A stretch of 64,000 nucleotides of DNA, from contig WRMW01000001.1 of the NCBI GenBank assembly GCA_009776955.1, positions 124,001 through 188,000 on the forward strand. The letters run 5' to 3'. The notes beneath the pieces are model-generated. The model saw nothing but the letters and a program-made list of their open reading frames with translations, was not told where the DNA came from and did not search any database. Source of the DNA: Clostridiales bacterium. Lineage in GTDB: Bacteria; Bacillota; Clostridia; Peptostreptococcales; Anaerovoracaceae. The position numbers and the translations under genes were made by a program. Below are positions 41,678-50,241 of this stretch, piece after piece (positions within the stretch are counted from its first letter, which is position 1; each line of letters starts with the position of its first letter).

Positions 41678-42814
41678 GTGAAATATAGAAAACTTGGAAC
41701 GAGCGATTTTGACATTTCGATACTTTCCGCGGAATTGCTCGGGCTTGATTTTGTCGCAGACGGGCTTAAGCGGGAAGATTTTGACGAGCAAATCGAGGCA
41801 GTGCGGTATGCGTTTGGGGAGGGCGTCAATGCGCTCAATCTCGGGCTTCCGTTCTACCTCGACGAGCCGGAAAGATATACGGGCAAGATAAAGGCACTTC
41901 TTGCTGAGGATGGCGTCAAAGGCAAGGTGAGGCTTTTTGCCAATATGTCGATGACGGGCGACCTCACGATTGCAGACCTCGACAACAGGCTCGGCCTTTT
42001 GCATGAATGGTTTGGCGTTGAGTGCTTCGATTATTGCCTTGTCGAAGACATCGACCGTTTCGCATGGAAGCGAGTGGAGCAGCTTGGCGTGGTCGATTGG
42101 GTGAAAGGGCAGGTGAAGGCGGGCCGCGTCAGGGAGTTCGGGTTTGACTTCAGGGACGATTGCTTTTTCTTGAAGAACATCTTTGACGCATACGAATGGG
42201 GGGTGGCGCAGTTTCGCTACAGCTTCATGGACAGCACCCTTCACCCTGGCTTTTCCGGAATCGAGTATGTGGTGAACGCGAAGGCGGGCTTGGTCACGAC
42301 GGAGCCGTTCAAGACGCGAAGGCTTTTGGCCAATATACCCGAAGCTGCACAGGAGCTTTGGGGCGGCGGCCGCGTACAGCGCGATGCCGAGGAGTGGGCG
42401 CTGCTTTGGGTGTGGAATCATCCGGAGATATCGTCGGTGTTCACCTCTTTTGAAAACAAGGACGAGGCAAAGCGGTTTATTGAATATGCAGACCGCCAGG
42501 AGCCTATTGTGATGCTTGATGAAATAGCGATAAACAAGGTGATAGATGTCTACAAAAAGAAACGTGTGTTCGCGTGTACGGAATGCCGGTGCTGTATGCC
42601 ATGTCCGATAGACATGGACTCTCCGGGCATAGCGGCGCTGTACAACGACTATCTTATGTACGGCAACGCAGACGTGCCACGTTTCCTTTACGGCATTCGC
42701 GGATTTGACAAGATAGAATGCAAGGCCTGTGGGGTATGCTCAAAACACTGTCCCAGAAAGTACAAGTTGATGGACGTTGTGCAGGAAGCCCAGGCTTTGT
42801 TTGGAAATTCATAA
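41678..42814 (+). CDS. Aldo/keto reductase with C-terminal 4Fe-4S ferredoxin domain
   Basis: 378 residues. N-terminal KYRKLGTSDFDISIL is the AKR start, followed by a TIM-barrel; the usual catalytic pattern is weakly conserved. Residues from about 300 contain CTECRCCMPCPIDM and CKACGVCSKHCP, two 4Fe-4S motifs. Proteins of this layout use NAD(P)H or ferredoxin and occur in anaerobes. It could pass electrons to or from the molybdopterin enzyme or reduce a ring ketone; this is inference. GTG start with AGGAGA. Confidence 0.85.
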   Translation: MKYRKLGTSDFDISILSAELLGLDFVADGLKREDFDEQIEAVRYAFGEGVNALNLGLPFYLDEPERYTGKIKALLAEDGVKGKVRLFANMSMTGDLTIADLDNRLGLLHEWFGVECFDYCLVEDIDRFAWKRVEQLGVVDWVKGQVKAGRVREFGFDFRDDCFFLKNIFDAYEWGVAQFRYSFMDSTLHPGFSGIEYVVNAKAGLVTTEPFKTRRLLANIPEAAQELWGGGRVQRDAEEWALLWVWNHPEISSVFTSFENKDEAKRFIEYADRQEPIVMLDEIAINKVIDVYKKKRVFACTECRCCMPCPIDMDSPGIAALYNDYLMYGNADVPRFLYGIRGFDKIECKACGVCSKHCPRKYKLMDVVQEAQALFGNS

Positions 42815-42848
42815 GTTATTGCAGATGTGTATACCAAAGGAGTCGACT

Positions 42849-43862
42849 ATGAAACCGCACGAAAAGTACAAACATTTAGTAAAGGAATTTGAATTTAGGA
42901 ACGGCCCCGAAGGGCTGTATCCAGAGCAATTGTTCTGGATGGAAGGCTCAAAGCATATGGAAGGCTTCAACGCCTGCTTCTCGTTTATGTATGTCAAGGC
43001 TCCGCAGACTTTCCACCCGATGGAAGGGGCACTTGTACACCCCTATGACGAGCTGCTCGTCTTTGAGACGCTGAACAAGGACGATATATTGTCGTTCGAT
43101 GCCGAGATTTCGGTAGAGATAGGCGATGGCGACGACCGTGAGATACATACTTTTACGGAACCGTCTGTTGTGTTGATTCCGAAAGGCACGGTACACGGGC
43201 CTGTACGAGTCAAGAGGGTCGGGTCGCCCATCGTCCACTACACCATCAGCCTTGCAAGCGACTACAAGGCCGAGGCGGTCGTGCCGACAGGCGAGGCAAA
43301 GACGGGCGGCACAAAGTACAAGGCGAATATCGCAAAGATGACAGGCAACCTCGAAAGCCGGATGAAGGAGATATCGCAGGACGAAGGCTCCGGCATGGGC
43401 TACGAAGAGGTGATGGACGAGCGTGGCGTCCTCAGGCCGGCCGAGCGCGGCATAGGCCCAGGCAACGCCACCGAATGCGTCTGGCTCTACGGCGAGGACC
43501 TTCTGGGCTTTGATGTCAATTTCACTTGGGGCATATATGGCAATGTCGGCAAATGGCATGTGGGCGGCGAAGTCCATACGCACCCCGAGGAAGAGATACT
43601 TATCTGTGTCGGCTGGGATCCTGACAATCCCATGAACCTCGGCGCAGAGGTAGAGATGGGGCTTGGGCCGGAAGTGGATATGTATGTGCTCAACAAGCCC
43701 GGCCTTTATATAGCGCCTAAAGGCTTCCCGCACCTGCCTATGTTTACACGGTGGTGCGACGCCTCGGCGTTTGGCTTTATGGTAGTCTGCCTTGACGGGC
43801 ATCATGGCTCGCCATGGGTGGAGATGGACTTGGATGCGTATGAGGCATCCGGGCAATGGTAG
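42849..43862 (+). CDS. Bicupin protein 1
   Basis: 337 residues. Two cupin-like halves: the first with HPYDELLVFE and PKGTVHGP, the second with HTHPEEEILICVGW and PKGFPHLP. The histidines and glutamates in these motifs could bind one metal per domain. Function unknown; anaerobic context argues against a dioxygenase and favours an isomerase or lyase. GGAGTC precedes ATG 42849. A paralogue follows 29 bp downstream. Confidence 0.75.
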   Translation: MKPHEKYKHLVKEFEFRNGPEGLYPEQLFWMEGSKHMEGFNACFSFMYVKAPQTFHPMEGALVHPYDELLVFETLNKDDILSFDAEISVEIGDGDDREIHTFTEPSVVLIPKGTVHGPVRVKRVGSPIVHYTISLASDYKAEAVVPTGEAKTGGTKYKANIAKMTGNLESRMKEISQDEGSGMGYEEVMDERGVLRPAERGIGPGNATECVWLYGEDLLGFDVNFTWGIYGNVGKWHVGGEVHTHPEEEILICVGWDPDNPMNLGAEVEMGLGPEVDMYVLNKPGLYIAPKGFPHLPMFTRWCDASAFGFMVVCLDGHHGSPWVEMDLDAYEASGQW

Positions 43863-43891
43863 TGAACTTTACGTTCGGAAAGGATTAAATT

Positions 43892-44914
43892 ATGAGACCT
43901 AAACTGCACAAACACCTCGTAAAGCCGCTGGCTTGGAGAGAAGGCCCCAAGGGGCTGTTCGCGTCACCGCTGTTTTGGATGGAAGGGGCAAAGGACATGG
44001 AAGGCTTCCAAGGGTCGTTTGCCTATGGATTTGTAAAAGAGAACGGGAAGCTGATGCCGCAGGACGGGCATTTGATCCATCCGTTCGACACGGTGCTATG
44101 CTTTGTCGGAACGACGCATGGGGATATCCTCGACCTCGGGGCCACTGTGTCCGTCGAGATCGGCGAGGAGCGCGAAGTCTATACCTTTGACCAGAGCCAA
44201 GTAGTCGCCATACCCAAGGGCACGCAATATGGCAACGTCACAGTGAGCAATTTCAAAAAATCGTTCGCTTTTTATCCCATATACCTTGCGCCAGAGTATT
44301 CGGCAATCGAGATTCCATCGTCCGAATTGAAAGACCCTGTACCTGGCACGAAGTACAAGGGCTATGCTAGGCTATACGCATGGGCTGTCGACCCGGATAC
44401 GGGCGAGGTGCAGCATGACGGCGGCGCAATAGACTACGACGGCAGCGGCATGGGCTATACGAAGCTTACTGACGACCGCGGCGTTATGCACCCGCTTCAG
44501 AACGCGGGGCCTGGCGGCATGGGGCCAGGCAACGCAGATGAATTGATATGGGTGTTCGGCGACCAATTGCAAGGCTTTGAGCTGAATACGCTCTGGGGCC
44601 ATTATACTGGCTGCGGCATATGGCATAGGGGCGGCGAGGCGCATACCCATCCAAATGAGGAAGTCCTCATTTATGTAGGCATGGACGCTGACGACCCCTT
44701 GAACATGGGCGCTGAGATAGAGACTGCCCTTGGCGAGGAAGACGAGCGTTATTACATGAACGTTCCATCCGTGTGGATTTGCCCGAAGAACTTTTTCCAT
44801 CTGCCTTCCATCACGCGATGGGTGCAGAGGCCTTATGGGTTCATGGTCATAAATCTTGACGGCACGCACTCCTCGCCGTGGCAGGACAAAGACGGTGAGC
44901 GCATAGAGAGCTAA
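43892..44914 (+). CDS. Bicupin protein 2
   Basis: 340 residues and a clear paralogue of the preceding gene (shared LVKPLAWREGPKGLFASPLFWMEGAKDMEGF pattern, WHRGGEAHTHPNEEVLIYVG, GSGMGY). The first-domain motif reads HPFDTVLCFVG, so the acidic ligand E is missing there, while the second domain keeps HTHPNEEVLIY. A two-gene bicupin unit suggests a heteromeric enzyme or one active and one structural partner. GGAAAGGA precedes the ATG. Confidence 0.75.
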   Translation: MRPKLHKHLVKPLAWREGPKGLFASPLFWMEGAKDMEGFQGSFAYGFVKENGKLMPQDGHLIHPFDTVLCFVGTTHGDILDLGATVSVEIGEEREVYTFDQSQVVAIPKGTQYGNVTVSNFKKSFAFYPIYLAPEYSAIEIPSSELKDPVPGTKYKGYARLYAWAVDPDTGEVQHDGGAIDYDGSGMGYTKLTDDRGVMHPLQNAGPGGMGPGNADELIWVFGDQLQGFELNTLWGHYTGCGIWHRGGEAHTHPNEEVLIYVGMDADDPLNMGAEIETALGEEDERYYMNVPSVWICPKNFFHLPSITRWVQRPYGFMVINLDGTHSSPWQDKDGERIES

Positions 44915-44940
44915 GGCTTGGCATTGAAAAGGAGACGGAT

Positions 44941-45390
44941 ATGGCAAAACCTATGACGAGAGAAGCGTTCCAGAGATATCTGGACTACTTCAACAGGCAG
45001 GATTTCGATGGGATACTGAGCCATTTTGCGGACGATTGTGTGTTGCACTACATGACCGATTGGACGCGTGAGCCGCAAGAATATGCAACTTTGACCGGCA
45101 AGGACGCTTTTAAGGCGAATTATACGAATATGTATGAAAACTTCCATGAGCGGCTGCGCCTCGGCGTATATATGTCGACTGAGGACACGATTTTTGTGGA
45201 GCTCTTCACTTCCTTCACTGCTAGGAAAGACGTCACATTCCGTGCAGGGACGCTGAAAGAGGGCGAGACCTTTTACTGCAATCAATACATAGACTACGAC
45301 GTAGATGCTGAGGGCAAGTTCACGCGCATCCGCATAGCGCAATTTGATTCCCAGGACTACCCCGATGAGCGTTACTATGATATTGTGTAA
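44941..45390 (+). CDS. NTF2/SnoaL-like protein 1
   Basis: 149 residues with the cone-shaped alpha+beta pattern of the SnoaL/NTF2 fold: REAFQRYLDYFNRQDFDGILSHFADDCVLHYMTDW at the start and YDVDAEGKFTRIRIAQFD at the end. Such proteins can be cyclases, isomerases or dehydratases, or non-enzymatic. AAAGGAG precedes the ATG; 26 bp after bicupin 2, so likely the same operon. Confidence 0.7.
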   Translation: MAKPMTREAFQRYLDYFNRQDFDGILSHFADDCVLHYMTDWTREPQEYATLTGKDAFKANYTNMYENFHERLRLGVYMSTEDTIFVELFTSFTARKDVTFRAGTLKEGETFYCNQYIDYDVDAEGKFTRIRIAQFDSQDYPDERYYDIV

Positions 45391-45412
45391 GAGGCGCGGA
45401 AAGGAGAGTTAG

Positions 45413-45844
45413 ATGACAAGAGAAGATTTTTTAGTCTACATGGACCATTTCAACAACATGCGCTATGACGAGCTTGTGAAGTATTTTACGGATGACATCC
45501 AGGTGAAGTATTTTACGGACATGAAGCGAGGCGCGCCGCGCGGTGACATAGCTGACGGGCCTGCGGCTTTTGTCGCGAACTACAAGCAGCTGCATTCTAC
45601 GCTTATCGAGAAGCTGGAATTGGGCAAGTATGTCGCTACCGATGAGAACATCTTTTGCGAGCTTTGGACGGAATTTCATTTCACGAAGGACAATCCGGAC
45701 TTTTCGGCCGGCCCCATGAAAAAGGGCGATGTCTTTGTGTGCACGAATTTCGTCCTGTATTTCCTCGACGAGAACGGGAAGTTCAAGGAGATACATATAG
45801 CTCACCACTTGGTCCACCCGCCGTCGGAAGCCCGCTTGGCGTGA
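45413..45844 (+). CDS. NTF2/SnoaL-like protein 2
   Basis: 143 residues and a paralogue of the preceding protein (REDFLVYMDHFNNMRYDELVKYFTDDIQVKYFTDM; ENGKFKEIHIAHH). AAAGGAGAG precedes the ATG, 22 bp after the first copy. The shared YFNxxxxDxxxxxFxDD opening and KFxxIxIA end show recent or maintained duplication. The pair may act together on an intermediate of the pathway; no catalytic residues can be assigned. Confidence 0.7.
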   Translation: MTREDFLVYMDHFNNMRYDELVKYFTDDIQVKYFTDMKRGAPRGDIADGPAAFVANYKQLHSTLIEKLELGKYVATDENIFCELWTEFHFTKDNPDFSAGPMKKGDVFVCTNFVLYFLDENGKFKEIHIAHHLVHPPSEARLA

Positions 45845-45863
45845 TCCGGCGGCATTGAGCGAT

Positions 45864-47441
45864 ATGCTTGCTCCGTATCATACAATAGTGGAGCTCCTTG
45901 GCTCTTTCGGGCTTGCAGCGGATTCTGAACCGGGCGAGAGCACGGCCTATAGATGGGTCGAATTGCTCTCGCCCGAAATAGGGTTTGACAGCAAGGATAC
46001 TATATATATAGCCCCGCACGCGCTTCCCAAGGATGTCAAAGTCCCCGAGGGGTTTTTCTGCGTAATGGCCGGCGACCCTGCCAAGGCAGGTGTGCTTGTC
46101 AGGGCTGTCAAAGACTATATAGAGAAGCTGCAGGGTTGGGAGAAAGCCATGATGGCCTATGTGATTGAAAAAGACCTCCACGGCTTGCTCAAGGCAAGCG
46201 GCGCCATCATCGGCAATACGTTACTTGTCTATAATGAGAATTTCCGCTTGCTCACTTACTATGCAGACAACCCGGATGACGACGAGTATTACAGCGATCT
46301 GATAAAAGCCAATACTCTATCTGAGCATGAGAAGCCGGATTTTGCAGCAAGATCTGACCCGCAGATGGATACGGATTCGGGTTTTGAAAAGGCGGCCGAG
46401 CGGGTAGGCGGCGTATTTGTCGCACGCACGCTTTTTGTGCAAGACTATCCCAAAGGGCAAATCTGTATGCTCTGCGACCCGGACACAGCCACGCCTGGAC
46501 GAATCGCTTTGTTTGAGATAATGCTGAATTGGCTCCAGATATTTTTTGACCGGGAGGCGCCCAATGTCGAAAGCTCGAAAAACATTGAGGCGTTTTTGAT
46601 TGACCTTGTCGAAAACCGTAGCACAGACCCAGTATCGATCAGCAACCGTGCGGACTATTGCGGAATTCCGACCAACAAGTATTATTGCCTGTTCGTGGCA
46701 CGGTTCAAAGACGGGTTTCGTGACAATGAAGCAAAGCAATTGTTGAAAAAACTCAAGAAAGAGCTTCCACAGGCAAGGATGCTGTTGTACAACGGCAACA
46801 TCATGATGCTCAATTATTACAAGGAGGCTACCAACAGGGATGAGACCGAGGAATGGATCGCCCATATAAGCGACGCGCTCAAAGAAGCGCGTGCGGAACT
46901 GGGGGTATCGGCTCCCGAGGAGTCGCTCGCCAAACTGCACCTTTCATACAAACGCGCAATAATGGCAATCGAATATGGCCGGCGGGTCCATCAAAGGCGG
47001 ATGGCGAAAGAAGGATGTCTGGAAGATATCGACAGGTACACAGGGTACGACATTTATCTTTACGAAACCTACTACGTATACCATCTTATAGACGTGGTAA
47101 ATGCAGAAAACCGTGCGACGCTCGAAAGCAGCCTCTGCATGCGCGCACTGGCAAAACTCTATGCGGTCGATTGCGAGAACAAGACGGACAATCTGAGCCT
47201 TCTTTATTGCTACCTCATCAATGAGAGGTCGGCATCCAAGACTGCGGCAGTCATGCATATGCACAGAAACAATGTGATTTACCGCATGAACCGCATCGAG
47301 CGGATACTTGGGATAGATATGCGGGAATATCATATCCGCTTCAAGTTTTTGCTCTCATACCGCATCATAGATTATTTCGGTGCGGATTTTTTGAAAAATG
47401 TTGATTATGCCACATTTGGAACGAACATGACGAAAAAATAG
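45864..47441 (+). CDS. PucR/CdaR-type transcription regulator
   Basis: About 525 residues. N-terminal and central sensory regions are unassigned. The C-terminal PucR HTH is clear: SASKTAAVMHMHRNNVIYRMNRIERILGIDM. Regulators of this type activate catabolic genes for purines, sugar acids and aromatic compounds. It lies in the same direction 20 bp after the NTF2 pair and probably controls the island. No SD-like sequence is strong: ATG 45864 has GGCGG 11 bases upstream; TTG 45855 is an alternative. Confidence 0.82.
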   Translation: MLAPYHTIVELLGSFGLAADSEPGESTAYRWVELLSPEIGFDSKDTIYIAPHALPKDVKVPEGFFCVMAGDPAKAGVLVRAVKDYIEKLQGWEKAMMAYVIEKDLHGLLKASGAIIGNTLLVYNENFRLLTYYADNPDDDEYYSDLIKANTLSEHEKPDFAARSDPQMDTDSGFEKAAERVGGVFVARTLFVQDYPKGQICMLCDPDTATPGRIALFEIMLNWLQIFFDREAPNVESSKNIEAFLIDLVENRSTDPVSISNRADYCGIPTNKYYCLFVARFKDGFRDNEAKQLLKKLKKELPQARMLLYNGNIMMLNYYKEATNRDETEEWIAHISDALKEARAELGVSAPEESLAKLHLSYKRAIMAIEYGRRVHQRRMAKEGCLEDIDRYTGYDIYLYETYYVYHLIDVVNAENRATLESSLCMRALAKLYAVDCENKTDNLSLLYCYLINERSASKTAAVMHMHRNNVIYRMNRIERILGIDMREYHIRFKFLLSYRIIDYFGADFLKNVDYATFGTNMTKK

Positions 47442-47456
47442 AAACGAGGGGTTTTT

Positions 47457-48494
47457 ATGAAAGACATACCTTCACGTCAAAAGCACGGCTCAATGCCGTG
47501 GTTGATGCAACAATTACCGCCGCCGCTTCCGGGGAGTCGCCCGGTGACGGCAAGAGAGAATCTGAGGCGCGTCTTTGCGGGGGAGAAGCCACTATGGCTG
47601 CCTGTCTGGAATGTGGATGCGCAGACTGTGTACCCCGATGTAGTGTGGGAGCATCCGCCGTATGACGAGGACGGCCTTGACTGGTTCGGAACGGAATGGG
47701 TGATGGTCGATATTGCAGGCGGCCAGATGCCAAAGACCGGGACAAGGGTGATAAGCGATTTTCGCAAATGGAAAGAGGAGGTAAAATTCCCAGATCTTGC
47801 CGAGGTCGACTGGGCAGGGGACGCCGCTATCCAGACGCAGCGTTATGACCCGGACCGTATGCACGTGTTCCATACGGCCGAAGGGCTTTTTGAGCGGCTT
47901 CATGAGTTGATGCCGTTCGACGAGTCGTTGCTGGCTTTTTATGACGATCCGGACCTCTTGCAAGAATGGTTTGACGCTATGGTCGATTACAAGATAGAGC
48001 TTTTAGGCCATGTATTCAAGCACTACGACCCTGTGGACTATATTATCTACGGGGACGATTGGGGTACGCAACGTGCAGGTTTTTTCAGCAATGAGATGTT
48101 CAGGGAGACGCTGATGCCGAATACGAAGCGCATCTGGGACTGGGTGCATGAGCAGGGCAAATTTGTCGAACTCCATTCGTGCGGGTTGACACAGCAATAT
48201 ATAGAGGAGATAATCGAGATGGGTTGCGATGCGTGGACGCCGCAGACGAACAACGACCTCGATATGCTGACAGAGAAGTACGGCGACAAAATAACGTTGA
48301 CTGTGCCTATGGAGGGGGTCGAAACGGCGAAGAGCGCTGATGAAGCCCGCAGGCTGGTGCGTTGTTTCGTGGATAAGTATGCGCCACGCGGGCGTATCGT
48401 GGCGGGCAAGCTTTTTGAGGTGCCTCCTGAGATTTGTGACGCGGCATATGAGGAACTGTATATTTATTCTTCGGAGTATTATGCTAGGGTTTAG
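47457..48494 (+). CDS. Uroporphyrinogen decarboxylase (URO-D) family protein, methyltransferase-like
   Basis: 345 residues. TIM-barrel of the URO-D/MtaA superfamily, with TARENLRRVFAGEKPLWLPVW and a late ELHSCG motif. His and Cys in that position bind zinc in the corrinoid methyltransferase branch, so a role in methyl or methoxyl transfer is more likely than haem synthesis. No corrinoid protein or haem genes are nearby. ACGAGGGG precedes the ATG. Confidence 0.75.
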   Translation: MKDIPSRQKHGSMPWLMQQLPPPLPGSRPVTARENLRRVFAGEKPLWLPVWNVDAQTVYPDVVWEHPPYDEDGLDWFGTEWVMVDIAGGQMPKTGTRVISDFRKWKEEVKFPDLAEVDWAGDAAIQTQRYDPDRMHVFHTAEGLFERLHELMPFDESLLAFYDDPDLLQEWFDAMVDYKIELLGHVFKHYDPVDYIIYGDDWGTQRAGFFSNEMFRETLMPNTKRIWDWVHEQGKFVELHSCGLTQQYIEEIIEMGCDAWTPQTNNDLDMLTEKYGDKITLTVPMEGVETAKSADEARRLVRCFVDKYAPRGRIVAGKLFEVPPEICDAAYEELYIYSSEYYARV

Positions 48495-48544
48495 GGGGTG
48501 GAGCTAGGGGTTCTGGAGCAAGGGGCTGGCACGAGGAGTCGGGC

Positions 48545-48577
48545 TAGGAGTAGCGAGGAGTAGCAAGGAGTAGCAAG
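48545..48577 (+). repeat. Three tandem 10-bp Shine-Dalgarno-like repeats
   Basis: TAGGAGTAGC, GAGGAGTAGC and AAGGAGTAGC (48545-48574) stand head to tail immediately before the ATG at 48578. Each contains GGAG, and the last is spaced normally for initiation. Confidence 0.8.
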
Positions 48578-50029
48578 ATGTCTATACATTCCGGGTGGCT
48601 GATGCCGCATCCGCCGCTGATTTTTCCGGAAGTAGGGCGTGGCAAGCAAAATGAGATCGGCGCGACCGTGGCGGCTTTCAAGGCCGCGGCTGTGCTGATT
48701 GCTGAGACGGCGCCCGAAACCATAGTGATAATATCGCCGCATTCGGTGGTATATTCGGACTATTTCCATATCTCGTCGGGCGAGGGCGCGGAGGGGGATA
48801 TGCGTGCCTTCGGTGCGCCGGGCGTGTGTGTGCGTGCCGAGTACGACGAGGAGTTCGTAGGGGCGCTGTCGAGGCTGTGCGAAGATGAGGGCTTTCCGGC
48901 GGGTACGCTTGGCGAGGACGAGGGCGGTCGGGAGCGGCCGGCTGCGCTTGACCATGGGGTGGCAATACCTGTTAGGTTTATCAATGAAGCGTATAAGGGG
49001 GCAGGGGGTGCGGTGTCTGGCGCTTCGGGGGCGGCGGAGCCGCCCCGCTATGTGCGCGTGGGCGTTTCGGGGCTTTCGGTGGAGGACCACTATGTTTTTG
49101 GCGGGTTGATTGCGAGCGTAGCTGAACGGCTTGGGCGAAAGACCGTGGTCATCGCAAGCGGGGATCTGTCCCACAAGCTTGTGGATGACGGGCCGTACGG
49201 CTATGCTCCCGAGGGGCCTGAGTTTGACAGAGTTGTATGCGAGGTGGCAGAGGACGGGGATTTTTCTCGGCTCTTTGACATGGACGCAGGGTTTTTGGAG
49301 AAAGCCGCCGAATGCGGGCACAGGCCGCTTCTCGTGATGGCGGGGGCGCTTGACCGCAAGGCCGTCGAGAGCGAATTGTACAGTTATGAGGGGCCTTTTG
49401 GCGTGGGCTATGGCATCGCGTCCTTTGTCGTGTGCGGCGAGGACGGGGGACGGACATTTTTGGATGATTTTCTTCGTGCGGAGCTTGAGCGGGCGTCGGA
49501 GCGCATGGCCTCCGAAAGCCCGCATGTAGAGCTTGCACGGAGAACGGTAGAATCCTACGTGCGGACGGGGCGTGTGTATGAAAGCCCTGAGTCTTTGGCA
49601 GAGGAACTGACGGCCGGCAGGGCGGGGGTGTTCGTGACCATCAAGAAGCAGGGGGCGTTGCGAGGCTGCATCGGCACGATAACGCCTGTGACCGAGAACG
49701 TCGGAGAGGAGATACGCGCGAACGCAGTGAGCGCGGCTGCCCGCGATCCGCGTTTCCCTGCCATTGACGAAGAGGAGCTTCCGTATCTGGAGTATTCGGT
49801 GGACGTGCTTGCGCCTGCGGAGCCGATTATGGGAGCGGATGAGCTTGACCCGTTCCGTTACGGCGTCATAGTGAACCTAGGTCGTAAGCGCGGGCTTTTG
49901 CTGCCGAACCTTGAGGGGATAGAGGATGCCGAGACGCAAGTGGGCATAGCGATGAAAAAGGCCGGCATCGCGGAAAGAGACCGCTCGCTCGTGGATCTGG
50001 AGCGGTTTGAGGTGGTGCGGCATCGCTGA
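48578..50029 (+). CDS. Memo-like/AMMECR1 fusion protein (AmmeMemoRadiSam A and B)
   Basis: 483 residues. Residues 1 to about 285 are a LigB/Memo-type domain (GWLMPHPPLIFPEVGRGK, IIISPHSVVYSDYF, ASGDLSHKL). From about 300 to the end is AMMECR1 (GVFVTIKKQGALRGCIGTI, AVSAAARDPRFPAI). The pair normally occurs with a dedicated radical SAM enzyme of unknown reaction; that gene is not visible here. A low-complexity Gly/Ala insertion (AGGAVSGASGAAEPP) lies near residue 150. Not an obvious member of the TRAP-linked pathway. Confidence 0.85.
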   Translation: MSIHSGWLMPHPPLIFPEVGRGKQNEIGATVAAFKAAAVLIAETAPETIVIISPHSVVYSDYFHISSGEGAEGDMRAFGAPGVCVRAEYDEEFVGALSRLCEDEGFPAGTLGEDEGGRERPAALDHGVAIPVRFINEAYKGAGGAVSGASGAAEPPRYVRVGVSGLSVEDHYVFGGLIASVAERLGRKTVVIASGDLSHKLVDDGPYGYAPEGPEFDRVVCEVAEDGDFSRLFDMDAGFLEKAAECGHRPLLVMAGALDRKAVESELYSYEGPFGVGYGIASFVVCGEDGGRTFLDDFLRAELERASERMASESPHVELARRTVESYVRTGRVYESPESLAEELTAGRAGVFVTIKKQGALRGCIGTITPVTENVGEEIRANAVSAAARDPRFPAIDEEELPYLEYSVDVLAPAEPIMGADELDPFRYGVIVNLGRKRGLLLPNLEGIEDAETQVGIAMKKAGIAERDRSLVDLERFEVVRHR

Positions 50030-50060
50030 TTGGAGCGACAGGCGGTCGCAGGGGTTTTAG

Positions 50061-50137
50061 TGGTACATCCAGCGCGATTCGAACGCGCGACCTCTGCCTT
50101 CGGAGGGCAGCACTCTATCCAGCTGAGCTATGGATGC
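50061..50137 (-). tRNA. tRNA-Arg (anticodon CCG)
   Basis: A 77-nt cloverleaf on the minus strand. Acceptor GCATCCA/TGGATGT (one G-U), D stem GCTC/GAGT, anticodon stem CTGCC/GGCAG with loop CTCCGAA giving CCG, T stem GCGCG/CGCGC with TTCGAAT, and an encoded CCA end. It reads CGG codons. It stands alone in the island between the AMMECR1 fusion gene and the E1 genes. Confidence 0.95.
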
Positions 50138-50241
50138 GTATCGGTTTTTATAATACATTATTGGGGCGGATTGCACAAGGGCGTACACTATGGTAATGTA
50201 CGTTAATAATGTTTGGAAAGAGTCTGGAGGTAGTCGTTTAA

